In this document: piece by piece, positions 1-13,600 of the stretch | Numbering within the stretch: the first letter of the stretch is position 1 | How the letters are laid out: each line of letters starts with the position of its first letter | NCBI GenBank assembly: GCA_030142905.1 | Contig: JASJOG010000336.1 | Span: 1-64,000 of the forward strand | Reading direction: 5' to 3' | Length of the DNA stretch: 64,000 nucleotides | Source of the DNA: Heliopora coerulea | Lineage: Eukaryota > Cnidaria > Anthozoa > Scleralcyonacea > Helioporidae | Notes under the pieces: model-generated | What the model was told of the DNA's origin: nothing | Seen by the model: only the letters and a program-made list of their open reading frames with translations | Database searches by the model: none | Program-made: the position numbers and the translations under genes

Positions 1-1301
1 CCTAGATAGCAAAGTATAAAATAGTGAAGAGGTTGCGTATATTACGAAATCAACTTTATTATCAAACGTCGTTCCGACAAGTCAAAATATTGTGATAGAC
101 GACTAGACTTATCTGGCGTAATTTAGAGAGTAGGTCATTTGGACTCCAAAACATTGCATTTAAAATTGATTTTTCCAGGTTTAATCGGCCAAAATTGCAA
201 CACAAAATAAAATTTTGACCAAGTTGTTTAATAAATAACTAATTAAACAGTTTAATGTACAATGGAAATCAAGCCCTTGTATACCATTTGGTTTCAGACA
301 TGAATGTTTGTGCAAATGAACCGTTTCAGCGCGTAAGGAACAAGAAAAGCGCCCCAAACGTGGAAGGACAAAACTTTATAGGATTCCCGAACGTCTTTCT
401 TTCTTGTTTTTTTACCAGTCACATTTAAGTATTCATCAAATCCTTGATTAACAATCCATCCGAGCGCCAACTCACTGTTCGAATATAAGAATGACTCTCC
501 ATCTTATTGATCATCTTGTTTACCTTCCACTAATCTGATTCGTTACATTTACCTCCCGCCTTTTTCGAATATATGATACACAGTATTTTACATTTCACCT
601 TACATTTTCCTATGATGAAGGACCTTCACTCTAAATCTCAGCACACTTTTTGCTCGTTTTTTGGCAGAGTATTACCATTAAACATTTTAAACTTTTAATA
701 GTGAGGCTGGGTAAGGAGTGGGCTCATATAGCCGCATCACACGTTTCCTACAACTCTGTAAATAAAACGAGACGCAGGGATCCTACCCGTTTCGTTTATG
801 GTTTAAAGTACTTCACACGTTAACACAGGACAGCCAAATTTACCTCAATGCGGTTTGTAACCGAACATCAGGCATGATAAGAGATCTATATGGACTAGAA
901 AAGGGGCCGATACGGATTGGCCCAGCATAAATCAAATTATGCACCTTATAAGGTGCCTATGAGAAAGTCAGCGCTATCACAGCTTGACTCGGCACAACTT
1001 AAAGCTCAGCCACAGCAGGTCGTAGTACGACAGTGCTTTATTGCAATATATCGAAATATGGTATCGGATATATTATTGCATAATCAGTGGCAATTAGTGA
1101 ATTGGTGACCGTGTCCACGACCTATAATTGACTGGAAGAATTCAAAAACGCTGATACTACTCAAAACAAAATTTTAACTCCCAAAAAATGTTACCTGAAC
1201 CTAACGGTTTGATGTCGGCTATCGATACTACTCTTTTACGTCTCAAAACTTGAGTACCAAAAGTAATATTAAACAGTTAATAACAAGTAATTTTTACTTA
1301 C
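1..1301. other. Intron downstream of E22, nothing recognised
   Basis: AT-rich sequence with only short random open frames. I searched the minus strand for the next RNF213 exon and did not see it. No repeat shared with the rest of the window was noticed. Confidence 0.5.
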
Positions 1302-1660
1302 TTAGCGCTATCAATGAGTTCTTTAATGGTAGGAACTCCTCGACTCAGCATGATCCCTCGGTTCATCTTAGCCGGATCCAAAGCCCAATTAGACAATCCA
1401 ATGAAACCTACACGAAGATGTTCCAACGGTTTTCCCGATGATGAAACTTCTTCTGTAGCAGTGCCGTCTTCCAGTAAGGGATGCAAGGTCTTTAACGGCA
1501 TTAAAGGGGAGTCTTCAGCCAGCCCTATCTCGTCCAACACTACCACGGATACAAATTTACTGAGATCCTTGTCTTTTTGCAGCTTCGAGCATTGCTTGAA
1601 TGTTGAGACAATGCCTTCAGGAGTTGACAGAGGACTACACTGGTAGGACTGCATGTGGAT
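1302..1660 (-). CDS. RNF213: RNF213-like exon E22: Walker B of AAA4
   Basis: The acceptor is tctgaaacag and the donor is GCTAA/GTAAGT; 359 nt. It encodes [39 protein letters not shown] and [29 protein letters not shown] is Walker B; the following region matches RNF213 closely. It ends KELIDSA plus a split lysine codon, so the next exon lies beyond base 1. Confidence 0.97.
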
Positions 1661-4600
1661 CTGTTTCAGAATTACAACTGTTAATAAAACTATACATTAC
1701 ACAATGCTGCAGCAAAGAGCAACATGGTAGAGTATATAGCAAAACCCAACGAAAGGTATTAATCATTTAAGCTTCACGCACAAAGAGATATGCTTGCTAT
1801 GATAGTCCAATTTTCTAAACAACAATCTCAACATGTAAAAACCTGCTGCGACATAAATTCGGAGGGATGAGTGCGTGCTGTCATGGGGCATATGTGCCTG
1901 AAAGTGAGTAATTGCACATGAGTGAAGGCAAGAGTAGGATATATTCTAGCAAGGATACATTCTATAATATTTACCAATACGTTTATAATTTCAGTGTTAT
2001 AAACTCAAAAAATAGCTCAACAGAAGTAAAATCCTAGTTCAATTCAAACTCTTTTTGCCAAGTATTGAGGGGTTTTGAAGAATAAGGTTGTATGAATATA
2101 GAGAAACAAATAACACGTCGAATATGTTGAAACTTTCCCTAACTAAGACATTTTTGAAGCAAAGGAAATAATTATGCTCAACATGCGTATGAAAAATTAT
2201 TTGATAGCGACTACACTGTGGTTTAATAGTACAAGTTCTCAAATTTGTTTTCAACGAAGTAGGGATCAATCTGTTACTTATGCTAGATCATCAGTTCTGA
2301 CACCAGGGAACTTGTATTTCAACTTTGGTACCATGTCTTTATGAGGACAGGTAAAAGTTAGACAAGTCTTTAATTTTAGCTTGAGAGAGAAACTAAGGTA
2401 ACCATTCGTTGTGAAAAAAGTTAAGAATAAAGCTGTTGTGAAATGGTAATGAAAAAGGATACTGTTTACCATTAACCTACTTCTTAAGTGTTCGTCATGA
2501 ATAAACCATTACGAAGTAACCTCTAACCAATTAAATTCAAAAACATAGTATTTCAAAAAAAATTTTTCTGTGACAGATTTATAAAGTCATCCTACCCAAT
2601 GGAAAAACTCATCCCATTACCTACGCCATCCTCAGCGGGAAAGAGAATTTAAAGGTTGATAACATGAAAAATGCTAGCTAAATCTGTAATTTCTGCGAGC
2701 TACTTTATTAAGATAATAGAAATAATTTTCCCGTCTTTATGTCTGGTCACACGAACACTCGCCGGAGTTTGGGAGAATTCGAAACGCTCAACCGTTAGGT
2801 TCATTTTCTATCTGCCATTTCTACTTCTCTGAACCTTTATTGTTCTTTCTTCAACTCGACGGAAACATGCAACATACCTTCCGTTTTTTAAGGGTCAATT
2901 CATGCACAAGTTAAAAGCAAACGTAATTCCTTCACTCATTAATTCTAATTTCACATACGAAACTGACTCACTTTTGAAATAACCATAGTACAAAAAAATG
3001 TGAAACGTTTGTGTGAAGGAAGTATTTTACATATTAGGTTAAAGATTCGGAAATAAAAATTAATTTCGAGAAAATATCGAAGAAGCGCGGTCAGGTAAAG
3101 GCATAATTTTTAAATGAAGAGACGTTGTCTGACCACAAAGTTTTTATTTCGACGAGCTTTCGGTCACTAGACTGTGGTCTTCGACAGGTACAGGACTAAT
3201 GAAAGATAGCTACTTATATACTAGAGGTTACATCATCAGATAAAAATAGAAATGACTACTATATAACGAATGAAAATAAGGTGATAAGTGGAATTATCTG
3301 GCGTTAGCCAAAGCAAAATTTTAAAGTTGGACATGGACTGAAAAAAGAGAATTACGACATGCTTAACCATTTTCAGCCCACGACGTTTCCTTAACGAGTA
3401 AAATCTTCCAGTGTTAGCCGGAGTAAAATTGTCCAGCATTAGTCAGATTAAAATTAAAAACTTTGGGTACGGACCAGAAAGCATTATCGTAAAAGACAAA
3501 GTGAAAACAAAATACGACAAATACCCCTTTAAGTTGTCTTGACGCCCTTATTGAAACCGCTAGAGAAATTGCTCTCACCTGTTTTAAGTTCTGAAACAAC
3601 TCGCTTTGAGAAGCACCACCTTTCATGTGAGTTGAGATAACATCTTTAGCCAAAGACTTTGAACTTCCTGGCTTACCCACCACAAACAGTGGTATCCGTA
3701 GTTCAGTACAAATGGCCATCATGAAGACGTTTTCACTGAGTGCTGTATTTCTAGCAATGTTGTCACCGAGTTCGATATTATTCAAGAAAGCATGCTGGCA
3801 CCTTGACATAATAAAAAATAAAAACAAACATAACCATTATTCATTTAAGTACAAAAACCAAATGGAATAGTTCTTCTAGGGTCAATAAGGTCGACAGAAT
3901 GGTATAACCAGGATTCTTGCCATTGAAACTTAGAATTTATGGAAAATTGTACGTTAAATTATTAATAGAAAATATTGTTTTCTAACACCTTGTGGAAACA
4001 ATCAAAAGATGTTACACTAACCGCAGACGAATTGATCAAGCACTTTTTTAAATGGGTAGAGCTAAAAAAGTGGACTAGGGATATAAAGTTCTACCTTATA
4101 TCTGGGTACTTACTGTACCTTCGTTAAAACAACTAAAAAAAAGACATCATAGCAGCCTAGAAACCAATTAATCCAATAAAAATTTTCGTCTCCTAAATTC
4201 ACACCACCACGCGACGGGCAAACAGACATTATTAATTTTACGAGATGCTTGTGTAAATAACGCAATTGGAGCTACATTGGGGATACGGGTAGTAGTTTCT
4301 AAACCAGGAAAAACACCGGAAAACATTAAAGGAAGGGATTATAATATACCCAAGCTTGAGAGGACGACAGCACAATAGACTTCCAAAATGGACGACTCTG
4401 ATACAGAGAATTACAGTGTACGAGAAATATTGAGATCATGACACACAGGGCTAACTAATGAAGTCGATACCAATATTAACAGCATCTTCCAGGACAATAT
4501 GCTATTCTTTTGAAGAGACAATAACATACATCGGAATATTACATTATTCATTTATGCACTGTCAGTCACTTATGATTATGGCTAGACTTTTTTATATCTG

Positions 4601-7600
4601 CATATAATATTTAGTGTTTGTTGTTTATTTTTACTTTATTTTCTTTCTCATTCAACTTTAACAAGTTGAAGGCTGGAGAATGATAGCCAAAAGCTCGTTA
4701 CGATAAGTAACTGAACAGAGAACGTTTTCCACTGTATTTTGATCAAGTAAACAATTTTTGTTATTATAAAAATTATTTATAACGTTTTCTTACTGCAAAA
4801 TGCCAGGCTGTCATTTCCTCTTGATAATTATCGAATGTTAAGGGAGGATAAATGCGTAGTCGCGTGAATGTAGCCTGTCAGGTTTCGTAGGCTAAGACAT
4901 CCAACTTTATATAATTTTCCCATTGCAGGTGAGTAAATTTGATGCTATAACCCCCCCCAAAAATCCTGGCTTCACCCTTTGCCCTGAATTATTCTGACGA
5001 CCGCACACTTCATCTACTGATATCCGAGGAAGTGGATTTGCGTTCCAGACGGAAAAGGAATTCGTAGCTTCTCGATGACAGTGGGTAAGTTTAAACTACG
5101 ACGTTTAAATGTCTAGTCACATCATGTTTGTACGCCAAAAACTAACTTCTTACAAAATAGGTTGCGTGAAGTGCACACAAAAGCTGAGCTTCACAAACCT
5201 AGACGTTATCAGGGGTATAAATATGAATTAAGTTTACGTTCCGATTACGTTTCCCGCCTGGTGAATCGATAGCCGATATTCTAAAAAAAAAAAAACCTAG
5301 GCTTTCTTGAACATCAAAGTAAGCACAGACCTAAAAGACTTTTCCTTCTTGAAAACTTTAAGATCCTCCTTGTTTCTTGCTCAGAATTGACACTGTTGGG
5401 GATCGATCGTGCAACAACAGTTTGTCTGCTTGTTCGCAGACGACGATCAGCCACCGAACTACTTGATCCGAGAATGATGGCTTTGGAGTTGTGGCACCCA
5501 TTGAAAGTTATTCAGCTGGTGAAGTTCTCTTCTAGTCAAGCGTACGTCGAGACTGAACGTTCAATTTAACGGCTGACCACATGCCGAACTTTATGCAGCC
5601 AAGCGCAAGACTCAGATATACAAATGTGCGATGAAACGTTCTGTTTGAGAAATATTTTGCTTTAGTGGAAGTCCGTGTATCTCAGCCAGCAAACCAGTTT
5701 TAAATGTCTATGTTAAAATAATTTTCTGCTAAACTAAATCAAACATGGCGAGCTAGTCGACTCCGATAAAAAGTAGTGCCGCGTCGCTAGGTAAACTTGC
5801 CTTGAAATCTCCTTCATTATCCACTCAGCACCACCAGGCAAGGGACATGTTTCAGTGAAATATCTAGCAATATACTTGCAATACGAATTCCTGTTATATA
5901 ATCTTGCATAATAGCATACACCAATACCAAGAATTAGAGCTCGGACAATTTTATTTGGAGGCTGCGAAATAAGAAAGAAGAAAGTCACAATAATGCAATA
6001 AAAATTTTAAAAAACTTAAACAAGACCTTTAGCGCATATTCTTTCGCTATGTTCTTACTTTTCTTCGAAGTTACAAGGAAGTATTTCAAATTACTTCCAA
6101 TCAGTATCAATTTTGGAATCAATCAATTGCAAACCAGACTAACTTGAGTAGATTGGTAATTTAATGGACCAAATTAAGGCAGCGCAATCATTCAACCACA
6201 TTTAAAACAGAGGTCCAGCTCTTATACCCTTAATAGCAACTTTTGTTTTGAGTCATAACTTGAGGTCCTTGCGACAAAAACACTGAAATCCGAGGATGGT
6301 TTGTTTGATGTTTGATTTCTTTGAGAGAAGTTATTTCCTGAGCACTAACTCATCCATCCATCCCGGTTCGTCCCCCACGTCCCTTCATTTTTTAATATTT
6401 CGATTTATTCGCTCGTTCGCCTTGTCATCAATAAATGTCATGAGGATTTTCTTAAGGCAGTCGTAGACTAAGGCAGGTCAGAAGAGAAAGCTACTTAAGG
6501 TTTTGTGGTTTTTTAGAACAATTAAGTGAACGGCTGCGCTTGAAGCTGTTAGCATCTCTCTGTTCCTGCGACGTTTTTCGTCGCAAAGGGTTCCCTCAAA
6601 ACGTAAAGTGACCTGAAGATAGACGAACTTAAATCTCTGAAAAGATTTGATTAGTGCAAAAAATCTCGTGGGTAACTTTTTTCTTTAAGTATCGTCTGAA
6701 TAACCTGTTTAAACAAAATCTTATGTGAAGAGGATGTACGAAAATTCTACTTTGTAAAACCATATGACAAACAAACAGCTGACAACTTACAGGTCCTGGT
6801 CAGAGAACTCATAACTTTAGTTGGGAGAATGGATTTGCTGATCTGAAAAACGCAGTTATTGCTACAGATTTTTGTTTAAAACAAAATTGGGAAGGAGAAA
6901 GTGATAAGCGTTGATGAGTTGACCAGTTCAGTTAAGGTGACCAGTTCAAATACTAAACTGTTCCAATAGTGGCGGCAATGTATCGGAAGCCAAATGGTCT
7001 AAATAAACAGAGTTTAAACCCCAACACAGGTTTCTTTTGTTTACATTTTTCTTTTTTGTTTCGTCTAATCTTGCCCTTAATCAACTTTTTTCTTTTGGTT
7101 TTCTTTACAGTTATCATAAAGTAATAAATTCAAATTAACGTTGCCTGCATTATTTCTGATAGTGTAGTTGTTGTCGTTGTTGTTGATAGCATTTTCTCTT
7201 CGAAGCTAATCATTCAAACTACACTCGATTCTCCCCAGTTTCTCAGCTTAAAATCATTTGTTCAATGTCATTCCTTTAAGACGACTTTTTGCTAAAAGTC
7301 ACCATTTTTTTTCACGTTCCAATTATCATAAGGACGATTTTTCAATTACAGATAAATTTTTGGCTTATTTACAATCTTCAAAATCCGTCAATCTTGTCAG
7401 TATTCTCAAGTGCTATTAGGATTCGGGGGCGAGAGGTGGTAGTGAATTCGTTTTCTGGTCTGTGAGTTCAGCTTGCCTCGATAAATAGTAGAAATATCTG
7501 ACCTGTTGAATTTCTTCCTGCTTTGTTTCCTCGTCACTATCGTCGACGCTGGATTCACCGCTATGATTGTTGCCAGGCTCGTTGAGAATATTAGAAATTA

Positions 7601-10600
7601 AGTCCGCGTTGACGTAAAACCACGTAATTACTTTCATGGCTCTTTCAACATCACGCAAACTGACGAAACTACATTCATTCTAGATATAATAGATAAGAAG
7701 CGAAGCTAAGTTAACTCGAAAGTTAAGTAATAAGTGCCATATACGTTTATATCCCTGTTTGTTCACTGTGAATTAACCTTTTTGACGTGGTTCCAAATCC
7801 TACCACTAACAATAGCGAGGCGCAGCAAAGCTTGTGCTAGTTGCACATGGGATTTGAGAACCAAGTCTGAACACGGACGAGGTGATGAAATAGCTTCTCG
7901 CACAACATTGGACATTCATTCCAATGAGGACAATGATAAAACAAGAGGTTGGAAAACTCTTAAAAACTCAAAATCATTAAAATATTCATCGTATGTCAGC
8001 CAATCTTGTGGAGGCATGAGTGATTTGATGCATCGGAGGAATGAAGGAAATTTGAATTAATAACGACCGTAGTTCAGATCCCATTAGAACAATAGTTATA
8101 TAGAGATGATAGATGAACGATCGTCAAGCCCTATCCTCAGAAAAACGATTTCTGAACCCCAGACGGGGATCGAGCCCGCAACCTTCTGATGACCGGTGAG
8201 ACGCTCTAACCATTGAGCTACAAAGACTCAGATGGAGAGCCAAGGTGCAAGTTCGACCAATATATACGGCCTAGGCGAAAGCCACTACATATTGATAATC
8301 TATATCATTATCAATATATAGTGGCTTTCGCTTAAGTCGCACATATATGTCGAACTTGCAGCTTGGCTCTCCATCTGAGTCTTGGTAGCTCAATGGTTAA
8401 AGTGTGTCACCGGTAATCAGAAGGTTGCGGGTTCGATCCCCGTCTGGGGCTCAGAAATCGTTTTCTTGAGGATAGGGCTTGAAGATCATTCATCTATCAT
8501 CTCAAGATATCTCATATACCTAACATATAGATTTCAATAGTTATATAATTATAGTAATCCGTATGTTGACTGTAATTATTAATTAAGATCTAATAATGGT
8601 ATCTACTCCAAAATATGGCTATACTAGCTTGCAATGATGTTGCAAAATAACATGCCGTAACATAAAAGCTTAGCAAGAGTTCAGCAGATTCAATAAAAAG
8701 TTTGTTAATTCCCTTAGTCTGACTCATTTTCTCGCTTTATTAGACCAGTGAATACGGCTAGATGACTCCCATCTTGCTAAACGATTGGAAGATATATTCC
8801 CAATCCCAATATGGAAATCAGTTAAATGCTACAGTATGATGTCCCAATATAGAAATCAGTTAAATATTACAGTATCATACACCAAAAAGAACATTAACCT
8901 AAGGTCATACATAAACTTTAAGAAATTAGTCAACAGGTATATACGGCACGTGAAAGATAGGGAATCGTGAGGTATGAACATGCTATGTTCATTAATATAA
9001 TTACATTTTGCTTTCGCATATACTTTTGGGACGCCGACAAAACTGTCGCAATACAAGATGCTTGTGAGTCATTGCCATGAATAAATTCCGTCTTCCTGTC
9101 AGGGGACACCTGTCAGAGATAAAAAAAAACATAGAATCAAACCTTAGATACTATTTGATTTCCAGTATCTTTATGCATTACAACTCTGATTAGGTTACTT
9201 AACAAGAAAGCAATAGGTGCTTACGGTCAAAACAAAAAGACGACTGTACAGATGGGAAAATTTTAACGCACAAAAATTGCTCATGATTGAAGGTCACACC
9301 ATTTCTTTCAAAAACCAAATACGTAAAGCTTATAGTTTGTATATAACACTTTCTCAATGAAAGGAAGAAATGCTCTCTAAAATTAGTTCGTTTAATGACA
9401 GCATTTTAATATTATCCTGTAACTATTGTACGACATTCTTATTTTAAAATAAATCTCCATGCCTAGCAGAATAGGTGTAAAAGAGCCATTTACTCAAATA
9501 AATACAGAATATTTAGTATGATCTTACGTTTCGTCGCTAAACATGCAACATCTTCGGACACAATTTAAACTAACATGAACCTAATTAATTCAATTAACTA
9601 ATCAATCAATCAACTTTTAGTTCTTGGTTTTGATTGGTTCGTTGACTTAATTAGATAAACTCTTGTAATTATACACATATACACCTATTACCACGATGTA
9701 AACTGTGACTAAAGATGTCATTTTGCATGTTTAGCGGCGAAACGTAAGATCATCAATATTTATTGCTTATTTCAGTGAATGGCTCTTCTACGCCGATTTT
9801 GCTGAGCAGTGATTATAATTTTAACATTGCACTTCACACCTGGAGAATCATTAGTCGACATACTTCGGACTTTAACGTTCTACTTTTACATAACAACTCC
9901 CGAAACGTTGGGAAAAGAGTAATAATGGAGAACAAATATTTAATGGTTTTTTAAAAACACTCGCATGCAGAAGTCATCTTTTAATGAAACTTGTAACTGT
10001 TTTTTTGGTTTTTTTACTTTTTACTAGGGAATTCTTTTCTCTAAATCCTTCGAAGGATTGGACACTCCAAATTAAGAGGCTTAAAAATCTGTAGATGGAA
10101 AATAACAGATCTAATACTGTCATCCAAGAATGCAATAACTATTCCAAGTAACTTACGCGGTAAAATACATAATGATATTAAAAAAGATAGATATATTTAC
10201 TAAGTGGCCAGAAAAAGAGTACATATAGTTACCTTTTTGTATGAAGAATACTAGAAAGAAGCAAAATAAAACCAGTCGTAGCAGCACTACCCAATTTATG
10301 TAATATATGACCATTCAACATTCCTGGATTATAACGTTTACGGTAATAATTAATAAACTTATATCTTAACACAAAAAAATATCCAATTGTTACAAAAATG
10401 AAAGTTTGTTCCACGTTTGACAATCATCAATGTCGTGTACAAACAGTACCTGGTGAGAAGTAGAAGGACCAGGTTGATTCGGAATAATTTGAGTTGGATG
10501 AACCTAAAGAACCGACAAGCAATTAATATAGTATGATAATCAACGTTGAGAACTGCAACCATTAACGGCGATTTTTGGGACGCACCACGAAACGATCCAA

Positions 10601-13600
10601 GTAATCTTGAGCGTAATTTCAACTAATCCATAGTCTTATTTTCTTTGCACTTCAAAAAAACTATACTTTCACCGCATCCTAATCTTATCTGCAAACTGCA
10701 GTCTCATATATTACAAGTAACCGCGCAACTACTCATGTAGCAGTAGTTCAATCGAATGTATTCATTTACATATTCGCCGACGTTATAGTAAAAGGAAGAA
10801 ACTAGTAAAAGAAAACTGAACGGTGTCGAAATAAGTATTTTTATTACACTGCTATTTGATAGGACACGCTCACATACTGTACCTTCGAGAGCTGCTGCGG
10901 ACCCTGGCAGGAGAGGTAAAGAAGTCGGTAGACTCTCTCCGGTCGACAATTAATTGAGTTCATTGGTCTCACTAACTATCGGGCACAATAAAGCTTTGTA
11001 TTCTTTAAGTTTTTGTATTTTTCACGAAACGTTTAATTGCCCAACGAATTTACGATAATGTACTAACGCTTCACCGTATGAACTTCTGAAATCGACAAAA
11101 TGGTAAAGAAGTTCTAAATTTAAATTATTGAATATAGGTAATACCAAGTTCATAATTTTATGAGGTTTGCAAACGTTCTTTCGTATCTTGTTAATTTAGT
11201 ATTGAATAAATGATGAATCCATACTGGCTGTACTCTGTGCGACTTTAAATGAAACCAGGCCACATTGACGTCTCATAAAGAATAACGTCAAGTAATATAA
11301 ATGATTTATCTTTTCGTGTCTGGAACACGGAAGACGTTAAACTGGAATGCGAAAATGGTCATATTGTCTTATTTTACTTAGAACCACTGATAGCACATGG
11401 GCAATAGTTCTTTATTCCAGTGATAAAAAATTTGAATTCAAGACAGTACTTTCCGACCAACCGGTCTGCATTATATCTTCCAGACCCGGGTTAATTTGAC
11501 CCCACTTCTCCCTCCTTTTGGAGGTAGTGCTCTTATAAACGGCTGGTTTATGCTATTATTATAATATAAACAAATTTTGGTCGGTAAAGCAGGTGAGCGG
11601 GCCACAGTCTTTACGTCAGGGAGCAACAATTGAATGTTACCCGCTTAGGAACATGACGATAGTTATTGTGTGTAAACGTAATGAGACAAATCGGAATGAC
11701 GCAATGTTATTCACGTTGTTCACCTAAACGTCGAACTTTTCTCTCGACTTCGCCTCAGGAAACATCGGAATTCTCGGGAATCATTTCTCACCATTTCTCA
11801 TAGGAACGGTCACTAAGTGTTTATAGGTAATAATTAAGTATTTACAAAAACACAATTTTATCGTGGCAGTCTCTACTATAAGAAAACTGCAAGTTTGAGT
11901 GATTTAAACAATTATTTCTTACCCATGGAGATTTTACTTTGATCGGCCTAAGGTCGTATTCGAAAAACCATGGGATCTCCCGTAATAGTCGAACATTTCC
12001 GCATTCACGCCCTACGATATACATGAATTGCTGAAGTAAGCTTGACCAAATAATGGGATAAATTTATGAACGCAAAGTCGCCATGACGAGCTAACCAAAG
12101 CTATCTCTTCTGCGAGTTCCAAAGAAAGAAACAATAAAACCAGAGGTGGAATCGCTACCAGAATTTGTCATACCTGATGTTCAACACTCTTAATCTACAA
12201 TCAGCGATTTATTATCATATACACCAGTGTTCTTGATGTTCAACCAATGTAAACCTTGTTTAAAATTTGAAGACAACTTCCCAATAACTCTGTAAAGTTC
12301 TTTAACAATAAACTAATCAGCTAGCTGTCGAAACATGCACACAACTGCACATATTATAAATCATGAAAGACTACGACATAATATGATTGTACAAGACTAC
12401 GACATAAAGTATCACATACAAGCAGTTCCTCGTTTGAAGTCGAAGGTCCTGGTCGACTTAATACCGGATGAGAGTGAATCTAAATGAAAAAAGTAATCAG
12501 CATGGTATCACAAAGTGGCAGGGATTTGCAATCACTTTTCAACTTTTCAGGTGCTAACTACTGAGAAAAAGATTGTTAAATTTCCTTTGTGCTTTTTAAA
12601 CATGATATTTCAAACCGCAAGTTTGTTTGCCTAAAGCAATATATTCAGTGGTTTTTTATTAGAAGCATACAACTCCCGTACCGATACAATACTGAAAATG
12701 TTCAGGCTAGAGCGCAGTTTAGCAAACGCCTAGAAACCACTGACTTTTTTAGGGTTAGAGTGAGACTTATGGTTAGGGTTAAGGGTGCGGAAATGGTTAG
12801 CATCAGGGGCAGGTAAATTGAGCCCGCGATTGCCCAATTATTTCAGGAGCATCCGCTAAATTGAACTCGACTCAACAATCATTAAGGCTTACCGTTTCAA
12901 AATTCTGCTCCGAACGGCGATGTAACTTCGTTGTCCTTAGAACCTGAAACGAAAATTCATTCCCATTCATACACAGTGTCGCCGAGAGCCGCTGCGGGTT
13001 CCGGGTAAAAGGGTAGAGAAGTTGGTAAACTTCCTCCAGTCGGAAATTAATTTCATTAACCTATTAACTATTGGGCAAATTTCGGAAATTTTCATGACAA
13101 CGAATTCACGGTATTTCACTGATGTCTCACCGTATGAACTTCAAAAATGAACAAAACAGTAAGGCAGTTCTAAACTTAAATCACTAAATACAAGTAATAC
13201 CCAGTTCAAAATTTTATAGCAGGTTTTTGAACGTCCCCTCGTGTCTAATTAATTCAGTATTCCATGCATGATGAAGCGAAACTGTCTATACTCGAAAGTA
13301 CTACTTTAAGTCAAACCACGCACATTCATACATGTCACATAAGCGCAAAACGTCATGTAATATAACGTAATTCATCCTTTCGGATCTGGAACACGGACGT
13401 CTACAAATTGGAATGCAAAAATGGTCATATTGTCTTATTTTACATAGAAACACTGATGGTACACGAGCAATAGTTCTTTATTCCACTGATAAAAAATATG
13501 AACTCTGTTTAGTACTTTCCGGCCAACCGGACCCTTTGATTTCTTTCGGGCCTCCTTATTTCTCCCGGGCCCGGGGTCAATTTGACCCCACTATCCCCCC

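Larger units (their letters stand above)
8104..8520. repeat. Foldback locus A: head-to-head tRNA-like repeats
   Basis: Arms of about 200 bp (about 8104-8300 and 8308-8506) are reverse complements around a centre near 8304 (attatcaatatatagtggct). Each arm contains one tRNA-like segment with an A box (tagctcaatgg) and a B box (ggttcgatccc, one substitution in the left arm), flanked by the same head and tail as the other loci. The arms have diverged by scattered substitutions, so this is an old inverted duplication, not an assembly artefact. Confidence 0.8.

Noticed and set aside
3120..3200. Hairpin at tttcgacgagctttcggtca as another hammerhead-like core
   Set aside because: The first box reads CTGTCGA and the intervening stem pairs poorly; too weak to count with the others.
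7734..8060. 108-residue plus-strand frame as a gene
   Set aside because: No recognisable domain, no splice or promoter context; expected length for chance frames in 64 kb.
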